From Nocardia asteroides (GTDB lineage: Bacteria > Actinomycetota > Actinomycetes > Mycobacteriales > Mycobacteriaceae), in NCBI RefSeq assembly GCF_021183625.1, contig NZ_CP089214.1, positions 186,001 to 250,000 on the forward strand: 64,000 nt of DNA, given 5' to 3'. Both the position numbers and the translations under genes were made by a program. Positions 39,492-47,183 of this stretch are shown in pieces (position 1 is the stretch's first letter; every line of letters starts with the position of its first letter). The notes beneath the pieces were generated by a model. The model made no database searches, was not told where the DNA came from, and worked only from the letters and a program-made list of their open reading frames with translations.

Positions 39492-40847
39492 ATGACGACC
39501 GAGAATATCGTGTCGGATATCGATCGCCGCCGCAACACCTACCATTTCGATCGGCACACCCCCGAATACCGCGAACAATTCGAGAATATCACCGAGGAAA
39601 TGCAAGAGCGGTGCCCGGTCGCCTGGACCGAGACCTACGGCGGGCACTGGGTGGCCGCCGGTAACCGGGAGGTCTTCGAGCTCGCCCGCTGCCCGCACCT
39701 CTCCAACGACCGCGACATCAACAACGAGCGCCGCGGCTACGAGGGCATCACGATCCCGTCCCCGGCGACCATGCAGTACCGCAGCGGCATTCTGGAGATG
39801 GACGAGCCGGAGCATCGGATCTACCGCGCCGTGCTCAATCCGTACCTCTCCCCGGCCGCGGTGAAGCGCTGGGGGCCGTTCATCGACGAGATCGTGCGGG
39901 CCTCGCTGGACGAGCACATCGAGACGGGGCGCATCGATTTCGTCGAGGACCTAGCCAATATCGTCCCCGCGGTGCTGACTTTGGCCCTGCTGGGAATTCC
40001 GCTGGCGAAGTGGGCGATCTACAACGAGCCGTCGCACGCCTCGGTGTACACGCCGCCGAACTCCCCCGACATGCCGCGCGTCCAGGAGGCGAGCCTGGCG
40101 ATGGGGCTCGACCTGCTGTCGAACCTGCTCGAGATCCGCGAGAACCCGCGGCCCGGCATCATCGACGCGCTGGCCCGGATGACGATCGACGGCGAGCAGC
40201 CGCCGGACCTGGATCTGCTCGGGCAGCTGGGGCTGCTCATCGGCGGCGGCTTCGACACCACAACCGCGCTCACCGCGCACGCGCTGGAGTGGCTCTCCCA
40301 GCATCCGGGGGAGCGGGAGCTGCTCAGCCGGGAGCGGGACGGGCTGCTCGATCCGGCCACCGAGGAGTTCCTCCGGTTCTTCACCCCCGCGCCGGGCGAC
40401 GGGCGGACGGTCGCGGAGGACTGCGAGATCGCGGGCCAGCGCTTCCGGGAGGGCGAGCGGGTCTGGCTGTCGTGGGCGATGGCCAACCGCGACCCGCAGG
40501 TCTTCAGCGACCCGAACACGGTGATCCTGGACCGGAAGGCGAACCGGCACTACAGCTTCGGGCTCGGCATCCACCGCTGCATCGGCTCGAACGTGGCCCG
40601 CACGGTGTTCAAGCACATGGTCACCGCGGTGCTCGACCGGATGCCGGACTACGTCTGCGATCCGGCCGGAGCCGTGCACTACGACACCATCGGGGTCATC
40701 CAGGGCATGCGCAGACTCCCCGCCACCTTCACCCCCGGGCCCCGGCTCGGCCCCGGTCTCGACGAGACCCTGGCCCGGCTGCAGCGGCGCTGCGACGACG
40801 AGCGGCTCGCCGCACCCGTCACCGCCGAGCGCCCGCCCACCGGCTGA
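39492..40847 (+). CDS. Cytochrome P450
   Basis: A 451-residue P450. It opens YHFDRHTPEYREQFENITEE. The I-helix GGGFDTTTALTAHALEWL is near residue 252, ExxR is in TEEFLRFFTPAPGDGR, and the haem loop FGLGIHRCIGSNVAR is near 356. Very similar along its whole length to the P450 at 47180-48526, including RRGYEGITIPS and PSHASVYTPP. ATG 39492 is 16 bp after the SDR stop. Dedicated ferredoxin and reductase genes are not in the window. Likely role: hydroxylation of the island's substrate upstream of the SDR. Confidence 0.96.
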   Translation: MTTENIVSDIDRRRNTYHFDRHTPEYREQFENITEEMQERCPVAWTETYGGHWVAAGNREVFELARCPHLSNDRDINNERRGYEGITIPSPATMQYRSGILEMDEPEHRIYRAVLNPYLSPAAVKRWGPFIDEIVRASLDEHIETGRIDFVEDLANIVPAVLTLALLGIPLAKWAIYNEPSHASVYTPPNSPDMPRVQEASLAMGLDLLSNLLEIRENPRPGIIDALARMTIDGEQPPDLDLLGQLGLLIGGGFDTTTALTAHALEWLSQHPGERELLSRERDGLLDPATEEFLRFFTPAPGDGRTVAEDCEIAGQRFREGERVWLSWAMANRDPQVFSDPNTVILDRKANRHYSFGLGIHRCIGSNVARTVFKHMVTAVLDRMPDYVCDPAGAVHYDTIGVIQGMRRLPATFTPGPRLGPGLDETLARLQRRCDDERLAAPVTAERPPTG

Positions 40848-40872
40848 CCCATCGACCACGGGAGCACACCCC

Positions 40873-41961
40873 ATGCTGTCAACGCCCGACGGGCGGCGCA
40901 TTCCGCTGATCGACGCCAGCGTCCACATCTTCTTCCGCTCCGACGCCGATTTCCGCGGCTTCCTGCGCGAGCCCTACCGCAGCCGCGGCATCCCGGACGT
41001 GGAGATGGACTGGTACGGCGCGCCGGGCGGGGAGTACGCGCCCGGCACGACCGGCCCCAGCGGCCAGTACCCCGGCTCGGACCCGAACCTGCTCGGGCAC
41101 TGCCTGTTCGAGCAGCGCGGCGTCGACCTCGCGATCCTGCACCCGATGAGCCGCGGCATCCTGCCGGACCGGCACCTCACCTCCGCGGTGCTCGCCGCGC
41201 ACAACGAGATGATGGTGTCGCGGTGGCTGGAGAGCGGCCAGTACGCCGAGCGGTTCCGCGGCACGCTGCGGGTCTGCCCGGACGACATCGCCGACGCGGT
41301 CCGCGAGATCCGGCGCTGGCGCGGGAACGCGCAGATCGTGCAGATCGGGATTCCGCTGCAATCGCGGGAGCTGTACGGCAAACCCCAGTACTGGCCGCTG
41401 TGGGAGGCCGCGCAGGAGGCGGGGCTGCCGGTGGCCGTGCACATCGAGACCGGCAGCGGGGTGGAGAACCCGCCGACACCGTCGGGGCATCCGCGCAGCT
41501 ACGAGCAGTACGCCGCCTTCATGCCGCTCAACTACGTCTACCACCTGCTGAACATGATCGCCGAGGGGGTCTTCGAGCGGTTCCCCGCGCTGAAGTTCGT
41601 CTGGGCCGACGGCGCGGGCGACATGCTGACCCCCTTCATGTGGCGGATGGACACCTTCGGCAGGCCGCACCTGGAGCAGACGCCGTGGGCGCCGCGCATG
41701 CCGAGCGACTACCTGCCCGGGCACGTGCACTTCGTGCAGGGCCGGCTGGACGGCCCCGGCGACGTCGAGTTCGCCGGGGAGTGGCTGGCCTGCACCGGCA
41801 AGGAGGACATGGTCATGTTCGGCTCCAGCTACCCGCACTGGCAGCTGGGCGAGCCCGCGCTGCTGCCGCGGGCGTGGAGCGCGGAGCAGCGCGACAAGGT
41901 CTGCTGGCGCAATGCCGCCGATCTGTACGGCATCGAGCTGCCCGCGGCGGTGGCCCGGTGA
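40873..41961 (+). CDS. Amidohydrolase_2 homologue lacking metal-ligand residues
   Basis: A 362-residue relative of the amidohydrolase at 37443-38585; the HIETGSGVEN, WRMDTFG and SYPHWQLGEPALLPRAW regions align. The N-terminal D-S-D-V-H is here D-A-S-V-H, and the SSDYPHW aspartate is GSSYPHW, so two expected acidic ligands are serines. The barrel strand with Glu/His is also altered to VWADGAGD. I infer a non-catalytic or differently acting partner of the first amidohydrolase. ATG 40873; the stop overlaps the next GTG (GTGA). Confidence 0.9.
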   Translation: MLSTPDGRRIPLIDASVHIFFRSDADFRGFLREPYRSRGIPDVEMDWYGAPGGEYAPGTTGPSGQYPGSDPNLLGHCLFEQRGVDLAILHPMSRGILPDRHLTSAVLAAHNEMMVSRWLESGQYAERFRGTLRVCPDDIADAVREIRRWRGNAQIVQIGIPLQSRELYGKPQYWPLWEAAQEAGLPVAVHIETGSGVENPPTPSGHPRSYEQYAAFMPLNYVYHLLNMIAEGVFERFPALKFVWADGAGDMLTPFMWRMDTFGRPHLEQTPWAPRMPSDYLPGHVHFVQGRLDGPGDVEFAGEWLACTGKEDMVMFGSSYPHWQLGEPALLPRAWSAEQRDKVCWRNAADLYGIELPAAVAR

Positions 41962-43079
41962 CCGCGGATCAGGAGTTCTTCCGGGCGACCACCGAGAAGT
42001 TCCTGCGCGGGCGCGTGCCCGCCGACGAGGTCAGGCGCCTGCGCGACGATCCGGCCGGATTCGACCCCGGCTACTGGCAGGCAGGCGCCGAGCTGGGCTG
42101 GACGTCACTGCTGGTCGACGAAGCGGCGGGTGGCGGCACGCTCAGCGGCGACCCGCTCGCCGATCTCGCGCTCGTCGCCTTCGAGTTCGGCAGGCACGCG
42201 GCGCCGGGGCCGCTGATTCCGGCGAACGTCGTCGCGGCGGCGCTGAGCGCCACCGGCACCCACCCGGAGGTGCTCGCGGAGCTGATCTCCGGCACCGCGA
42301 TCGCGACCTGGTGCCACGCCGCGGCGGGGCCGGGCCTGGCCTTCGACGCCGTCGACCTCGAGATCCGGGAAGCAGGCGCCGACCTGGTGCTCACGGGCAG
42401 CTCCAGGCCGGTCGAGTACGCGGGGGTGGCCGACCACCTGCTGGTCACCGGGTACACCGATGGCGCACCGACCCAGGTCTTGCTGCCCGCGAGCACCCCC
42501 GGCGTCGCGATCGAACCGCTGAGCTCGGTGGATCTCACGCGCCGGTTCGCCGCCGTCACCTTCGCCGCCGTCCGGGTTCCGCGCACCGCGCTGGTCGGCG
42601 GCTGCGGTTCGGCCGCGCGGCAGGTGACCCGGCAGCTCGAGGTCGCGCTGGTCGCGCAGTGCGCCGAGATGGTCGGCGCGATGCAGGCCGGATTCGACAT
42701 CACCCTGCGGTGGGCCGCCGACCGCTACTCGTTCGGCCGCCCGCTCGCCTCCTACCAGGCCCTGAAACACCGCTTCGCGGACATGAAGTCGTGGCTGGAG
42801 GCCGCGCACGCCATCGCCGAGGCCGCGGCTTCGGCGGTCGACGCGGATGCCACCGGCGCGGCCGAACTGGCCGAGGTCGCGAAGGCCTATATCGGCCACC
42901 ACAGCGTCGAGCTGCTCCAGGAGTGCGTGCAGCTGCACGGCGGCATCGGCTTGACGTTCGAGCACGATCTGCACCTGTTCCTGCGCCGCGCCGCCGTCGG
43001 CCGGGCCCTGTACGGGACCCCCGCCGAGCACCGGCGGCGGATCGCGGCGCGGCTGATCGACCGGGAGGCGGCGCTGTGA
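41958..43079 (+). CDS. Acyl-CoA dehydrogenase, small subunit of a probable heteromer
   Basis: A 373-residue acyl-CoA dehydrogenase. The N-terminal alpha domain is followed by a short, poorly conserved beta domain. The C-terminal domain has RYSFGRPLASYQALKHRFAD and VQLHGGIGLTFEHDLHLFLRR. The usual YEGT-type catalytic glutamate is not at its C-terminal place (LYGTPAEHR). This style is typical of one partner in the alpha2-beta2 enzymes of steroid side-chain degradation. It overlaps the amidohydrolase stop and the next dehydrogenase start by GTGA junctions, which supports a stoichiometric complex with the following gene. Confidence 0.92.
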   Translation: MTADQEFFRATTEKFLRGRVPADEVRRLRDDPAGFDPGYWQAGAELGWTSLLVDEAAGGGTLSGDPLADLALVAFEFGRHAAPGPLIPANVVAAALSATGTHPEVLAELISGTAIATWCHAAAGPGLAFDAVDLEIREAGADLVLTGSSRPVEYAGVADHLLVTGYTDGAPTQVLLPASTPGVAIEPLSSVDLTRRFAAVTFAAVRVPRTALVGGCGSAARQVTRQLEVALVAQCAEMVGAMQAGFDITLRWAADRYSFGRPLASYQALKHRFADMKSWLEAAHAIAEAAASAVDADATGAAELAEVAKAYIGHHSVELLQECVQLHGGIGLTFEHDLHLFLRRAAVGRALYGTPAEHRRRIAARLIDREAAL

Positions 43080-44332
43080 GCACCGAGATCGAGGACCTCG
43101 CCGCCTTCCGGGCCAGGGCGCGCGGCTGGATCCGCGCCGAACTCGGCCCCTTCGACCCGGAGCTGGCGGTCGGGCTGCACCGGGTGCCCCGCGAGCAGGA
43201 GCTGGCCGCCGTCGCGCACGACCGCCGCCTCCAGCGGCGGTTCCACGACGCCGGATTCGCCGGGATCGCGATTCCGCGCGAGTACGGCGGGCAGGGGCTG
43301 ACCGGCGCCCATCAGCAGGTGTTCAACGAGGAGCTGGCCGGGTACGAGTACCCGACCCGGTTCCAGGCGCCGACCATGTCGCCCTGCGCCGCGGTGCTGC
43401 TCGACTTCGGCACCGAGGAGCAGAAGCGGCGCCACATCCCCGCCATGCTGCGCGGCGAGGAGATCTGGATGCAGTTCCTCTCCGAGCCCTCCGGTGGCTC
43501 CGACGTCGCGGGGGCGCTGACCACCGCGGTCCGCGACGGCGACGAGTGGGTGCTCAACGGCACCAAGATCTGGACGACCGGGGCGTGGTGGTCGGACTGG
43601 GCGCTGTGCCTGGCCCGCACCAACTGGGACGTGCCGAAGCACCGCGGCCTGACGGTGTTCGTCCTGCCCATCCACCAGCCCGGCATCGAGGTGCACCGGA
43701 TCGAACTGCTCAACGGCTCGGGGGATTTCTGCCAGGAGTTCCTCACCGATGTGCGGGTGCCGGACACCGACCGCGTCGGCGCGGTCGACGACGGCTGGAC
43801 CGTCGGCACCCGCTGGATGTTCCACGAGCGGATGCTGTTCAACTCGCCCTACGTCACGCACGCGCCCGGCGCCTCGCACACCCCCGCCGAGACCTCCCCG
43901 CTGCGGATCGCCACCGACGCGGGGGTGCTCGACGATCCCCGGGTGCTCGACCTGATCGGCGAGGCGCAGGTCCTCGCGGTGGTGGGCCGGGCCCTGCAGG
44001 AGCGGCTCGGCAGCGGAATCCGCTCCGGCCGCATGCCGGACCAGTCCGCCGCCGTCGGCAGGCTGTTCGGCGGGGTGAGCCAGGTCCGCACCGAGGCGAT
44101 CAAGTTCGAGATCGCCGGCTCGAGCACCGCCGCGTGGTCGGACGGGGAGCGCGGCGTGGCCGCGGCGAGCGAATCGTTCCTGATGCGGCAGGTGGCGTGC
44201 ATCGGCGGCGGCACCACCGAGATGGCGCGCAACGTCATCAGCGAACGCGTCCTCGGCATGCCCCGCGAACCCGCTGCCGACCACGGCATTCCCTTCCGGG
44301 AGGTACCGCGCGGCACCCGCACCGACCGATGA
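43076..44332 (+). CDS. Acyl-CoA dehydrogenase, large subunit of a probable heteromer
   Basis: A 418-residue FAD-dependent acyl-CoA dehydrogenase. The flavin-binding middle is intact: MQFLSEPSGGSDVAGALT, WVLNGTKIWTTGAWW. The end is CIGGGTTEMARNVISERVLG, as in the FadE26/FadE28-like partners of heterotetrameric enzymes. GTG 43076 overlaps the stop of the preceding dehydrogenase. Together the two likely catalyse alpha,beta-dehydrogenation of a bulky acyl-CoA, perhaps a terpenoid- or steroid-like side chain. Electron transfer would go to ETF, which is not encoded here. Confidence 0.94.
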   Translation: MSTEIEDLAAFRARARGWIRAELGPFDPELAVGLHRVPREQELAAVAHDRRLQRRFHDAGFAGIAIPREYGGQGLTGAHQQVFNEELAGYEYPTRFQAPTMSPCAAVLLDFGTEEQKRRHIPAMLRGEEIWMQFLSEPSGGSDVAGALTTAVRDGDEWVLNGTKIWTTGAWWSDWALCLARTNWDVPKHRGLTVFVLPIHQPGIEVHRIELLNGSGDFCQEFLTDVRVPDTDRVGAVDDGWTVGTRWMFHERMLFNSPYVTHAPGASHTPAETSPLRIATDAGVLDDPRVLDLIGEAQVLAVVGRALQERLGSGIRSGRMPDQSAAVGRLFGGVSQVRTEAIKFEIAGSSTAAWSDGERGVAAASESFLMRQVACIGGGTTEMARNVISERVLGMPREPAADHGIPFREVPRGTRTDR

Positions 44333-44360
44333 CCCACCCCGACGAACGAGGAGTACCGCG

Positions 44361-45635
44361 ATGAACCTGAACGACATGATCCTGGTCAGCATCGACGACC
44401 ACATGATCGAACCACCCGACATGTACGCGGGCCACATCCCGGCCAAGTGGAAGGACGAGGCGCCCAAGGTCGTCCGCAACGCCAACGGCGTCGACGAGTG
44501 GGTCTTCCAGGACGAGGCGACCTCGACCCCGTTCGGGATGGCCGCGACCGTCGGGTGGCCGCGCGAGGAGTGGGGCTTCAACCCCGGCGCCTACAGCGAG
44601 CTGCGGCCCGGCTGTTTCGACGTGCACGAGCGGGTGCGCGACATGAACGCCAACGGCGTGCTCGCCTCCATGTGCTTCCCCACCATGGCCGGCTTCAACG
44701 CCCGCACCTTCCACGAGGCGCGGGACAAGGAGCTCGCGCTGGTGATGCTGCAGGCCTACAACGACTGGGCCGTCGACGAGTGGTGCGGCACCTACCCGGG
44801 CCGGTTCATCCCGCTCGGCATCGTGCCCATGTGGGACGTTTCGCTCGCGGTGGCCGAGGTGCGCCGCCTCGCGCGCAAGGGCTGCCGGTCGATCAGCTTC
44901 CCGGAGACCCCACACGTCCAGGGCTTCCCGAGCTTCCTCTCCGGGCACTGGGACCCGATGCTGGAGGCGCTGTGCGAGGAGAACATGGTGCTCTCGCTGC
45001 ACATCGGCGCCGGCTTCGACGTGATCAAGCGGCCCGCCGAGGCGCCGATCGACCACCTGATGGTGCTGGCCTGCCAGATCTCCGCGATCACCGCCCAGGA
45101 CCTGCTCTTCGGCCCGACGCTGCGGAAGTTTCCGACGCTGCGGGTCGCGCTCTCCGAGGGCGGGATCGGCTGGATCCCGTTCTACCTGGACCGCATCGAC
45201 CGGCACTTCACCAACCAGTCGTGGCTGCACGACGGCAACGACTTCGGCGGGAAACTGCCCAGCGAGGTGTTCCGCGAGCACATCCTGGCCTGCTACATCA
45301 CCGACCCGTCCGGGCTGCTGCTGCGCGACCGCATCGGCATCGACATCATCGCCTGGGAGTGCGACTACCCGCACACCGACACCACCTGGCCGGAGTCACC
45401 GGAGTACGCCTGGAACGAATTCCAGGAGGCGGGGGTGACCTCCGAGGAGGAGATCCACAAGATCACCTGGCAGAACGCCTGCCGGTTCTTCGACTGGGAC
45501 CCGTTCCAGCACACGCCGCGCGCGCAGGCCACCGTCGGCGCGCTGCGCGCGGCGAGCGCCGATGTGGACGTCACGCGGATGTCGCGGTCGAAGTGGCGGG
45601 AGCGCAACGAGGCGGCCGGGATCGGCACCTTCTGA
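44361..45635 (+). CDS. Amidohydrolase_2 family enzyme with intact metal site
   Basis: A 424-residue amidohydrolase_2 protein. SIDDHMIEPPDMY near residue 10 contains the D-x-H ligands. LHIGAGFD near 214 gives a barrel His, LSEGGIGWIPFYLDRIDRH gives the Glu/Asp section, and WECDYPHTDTTWP near 333 gives the catalytic Asp. It belongs to a larger subgroup common in mycobacteria next to acyl-CoA dehydrogenases and P450s. ATG 44361 follows GGAG. It is the last gene of the operon. Decarboxylation or hydrolytic ring/C-C cleavage are the likely reactions. Confidence 0.94.
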   Translation: MNLNDMILVSIDDHMIEPPDMYAGHIPAKWKDEAPKVVRNANGVDEWVFQDEATSTPFGMAATVGWPREEWGFNPGAYSELRPGCFDVHERVRDMNANGVLASMCFPTMAGFNARTFHEARDKELALVMLQAYNDWAVDEWCGTYPGRFIPLGIVPMWDVSLAVAEVRRLARKGCRSISFPETPHVQGFPSFLSGHWDPMLEALCEENMVLSLHIGAGFDVIKRPAEAPIDHLMVLACQISAITAQDLLFGPTLRKFPTLRVALSEGGIGWIPFYLDRIDRHFTNQSWLHDGNDFGGKLPSEVFREHILACYITDPSGLLLRDRIGIDIIAWECDYPHTDTTWPESPEYAWNEFQEAGVTSEEEIHKITWQNACRFFDWDPFQHTPRAQATVGALRAASADVDVTRMSRSKWRERNEAAGIGTF

Positions 45636-45648
45636 GGGGTAGCGGCGT

Positions 45649-45667
45649 CCGGCTCACCCGGAGCCGG
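45649..45667. terminator. Short hairpin between convergent genes
   Basis: CCGGCTC (45649-45655) pairs with GAGCCGG (45661-45667) around ACCCG. It begins 14 bp after the end of the forward operon and covers the 3' end of the reverse ANTAR gene. A modest terminator for the eight-gene operon is plausible. Confidence 0.4.
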
Positions 45668-46319
45668 CGTCGCGGACGGTCAGCAGCAGGTCGTCGAAGC
45701 GGGATCGCAGGGCGGTCGGGGCGGGGCTGTGCCCGCTGACCGCGGCGCAGAGCCGGGCCGCGAGCTCCTCGACCGGCACGCCGGTCTCGGTGGCCCGCCA
45801 GGCGAGGATCTCGCGCGCCCGGTCCGCGGGGATGCCGTAGACGAGCAGCAGCATGCCGACGGCCCGCTCGACGACGGCGCGGTCGGCCACGAATCGGGTC
45901 ACCGATTCGTCGACCACCGCCATGCCGTCGGCGCGGAGATCGGCGGTGAGGTCGACGTAGCAGCCGTCGACCCCGTCGGGGGCCGGTTCGCTGATCACGA
46001 TCAGCGTGCGCACGCCCCGCTTGGTGCCGAGCACGCGCAGCCGCAGGCAGCGGCGCTCCGGTGCGTTCAGAACCTGGGCCAGCAGGCCCCGGTCGTCCGG
46101 GTGCACGCGGGCGATGGCGGCGTGCTCCGCCATCTGCTCGACCGCCGCGGGAACCCCGGGTGCCGGTGCCGCGGGTGCGGACCACCACACCGTCCGGGTG
46201 CCGCGGCGGTAGGAGAAGCGCCCCGCGCGCAGTGCTCCCGCCGCGGTGCGCTCGCCGTCCGCCTCGATGCGAGCGGTGGGGCTCACCCCGCTCGCCGGGG
46301 CTGCTCGGAAACTTTCCAT
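45654..46319 (-). CDS. PAS-ANTAR RNA-binding antiterminator protein
   Basis: A 221-residue protein. The N-terminal ~125 residues look like a PAS sensor (RVHPDDRGLLAQVLNAPERRCLRLRVLG). The C-terminal ~60 residues form an ANTAR domain: DRAVVERAVGMLLLVYGIPADRAREILAWRATETGVPVEELAARL. ANTAR proteins bind paired hexaloop hairpins in nascent RNA and prevent termination. ATG 46319 lacks a clear ribosome-binding site. It follows the catabolic operon in convergent orientation. The signal and target leaders are unknown. Confidence 0.92.
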   Translation of the reverse strand: MESFRAAPASGVSPTARIEADGERTAAGALRAGRFSYRRGTRTVWWSAPAAPAPGVPAAVEQMAEHAAIARVHPDDRGLLAQVLNAPERRCLRLRVLGTKRGVRTLIVISEPAPDGVDGCYVDLTADLRADGMAVVDESVTRFVADRAVVERAVGMLLLVYGIPADRAREILAWRATETGVPVEELAARLCAAVSGHSPAPTALRSRFDDLLLTVRDAGSG

Positions 46320-46580
46320 GCTGGGAAAATCGGTGTTGACCTGGGGGTTATTTCCGAATTCCGGCGTGAGGAGAATCGCGGGCGCTGTGACGTTTGGGCG
46401 GTTCGACGGGGGTGCGGGCGCTATTCGCGCCCCGGAGCGGCGGTGATGCCGCCGCCGCCCCGGGGCGGGGAATGGTGCCGAGCCTGTCCGCGGGGGTGCG
46501 ATGCGGAACGTCTCACCGGCGTGGCGCGACCGGAGATGTGGTCATCGGCACGGTGACGTTTCGCGCCGCGAGCGGCGGAA
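46320..46580. other. Non-coding gap upstream of the ANTAR gene
   Basis: No gene is supported in these 261 bases. GTGACGTTT occurs twice, near 46386 and 46553, and GGTGCGGGCGC recurs near each. An AT-richer patch next to the ANTAR start (about 46320-46360) probably holds that gene's promoter. Nothing else is recognisable. Confidence 0.4.
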
Positions 46581-47183
46581 TCACTCGGGTGCGGGCGCGG
46601 TGAAGGTGAGGCCGAGCGAGCGCGGGAGGCCGCGGTGGCGCCCGCGCCGGTTCGACCAGAACGTCTCGGCGGTCGAGGCAGGCTCGTCCAGTGCCGCCGC
46701 GCGCAGGGCGTGCTGCTTGAAGGCGGTGCCCGCGAGGCTGAGGGGGTGCTGCGCGCGGTGCAGCCCCGTGTGGTTCGTCGTCCACAGGACCGCGGGCGGC
46801 GCGTTGAGCGCCATCGCGGGCCAGACGTCGGCGAGGACGAGCACGTGCGGGTTGACCTCGTGCAGCAGCGGGGCCGGGTCGGAGCCGGGGTTCATGACGA
46901 TCGCGCCGAGGAGTTCGAGGCCGCGGAGCCCGCGCGGGTCCGGGGTCGCGACGATCACCTCCCAGCCCGCCGCGCAGGCGTCGAAGAGCAGGCCGCCGGA
47001 GTGCCGGATCGCCTCGGTGGCGGTTCCGGCGGCCACCAGCAGGCGGTAGCGCAGGCTGGATTCGCGCAGGTGCGCGCGCCAGCGCTGCCGCGAGTACACC
47101 CCGAAGGTGGTTCCGCGATCGCGGAACCCCTCCTCGGCGAGGCGCAGGTGCCTGCCCGTGCGTTCGACGTCGGGCACGGTCAT
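46581..47183 (-). CDS. Unrecognised protein, paralogue of 53895-54482
   Basis: A 200-residue soluble protein of a family I do not recognise. Core segments are YRLLVAAGTATEAIRHSGGLLFDACAAGWEVIV, LRGLELLGAIVMNP, and HPLSLAGTAFKQHALRAA. The same three blocks occur in the protein at 53895-54482 (VVTHAGGWLFDRAQAGWEVAV, LQLLGATVLEL, HPSAAARAFKACALAL). Its ATG overlaps the stop of the upstream P450 gene (ATGA), so it is translated with that P450. The alternating hydrophobic and Gly segments suggest an alpha/beta Rossmann-like fold. Function unknown; an accessory role to the P450 pathway is inferred from coupling. Confidence 0.85.
   Translation of the reverse strand: MTVPDVERTGRHLRLAEEGFRDRGTTFGVYSRQRWRAHLRESSLRYRLLVAAGTATEAIRHSGGLLFDACAAGWEVIVATPDPRGLRGLELLGAIVMNPGSDPAPLLHEVNPHVLVLADVWPAMALNAPPAVLWTTNHTGLHRAQHPLSLAGTAFKQHALRAAALDEPASTAETFWSNRRGRHRGLPRSLGLTFTAPAPE

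Noticed and set aside
46320..46580. Small forward frames in the gap upstream of the ANTAR gene
   Set aside because: They are Arg/Ala/Gly-rich, lack ribosome-binding sites and show no domain pattern.
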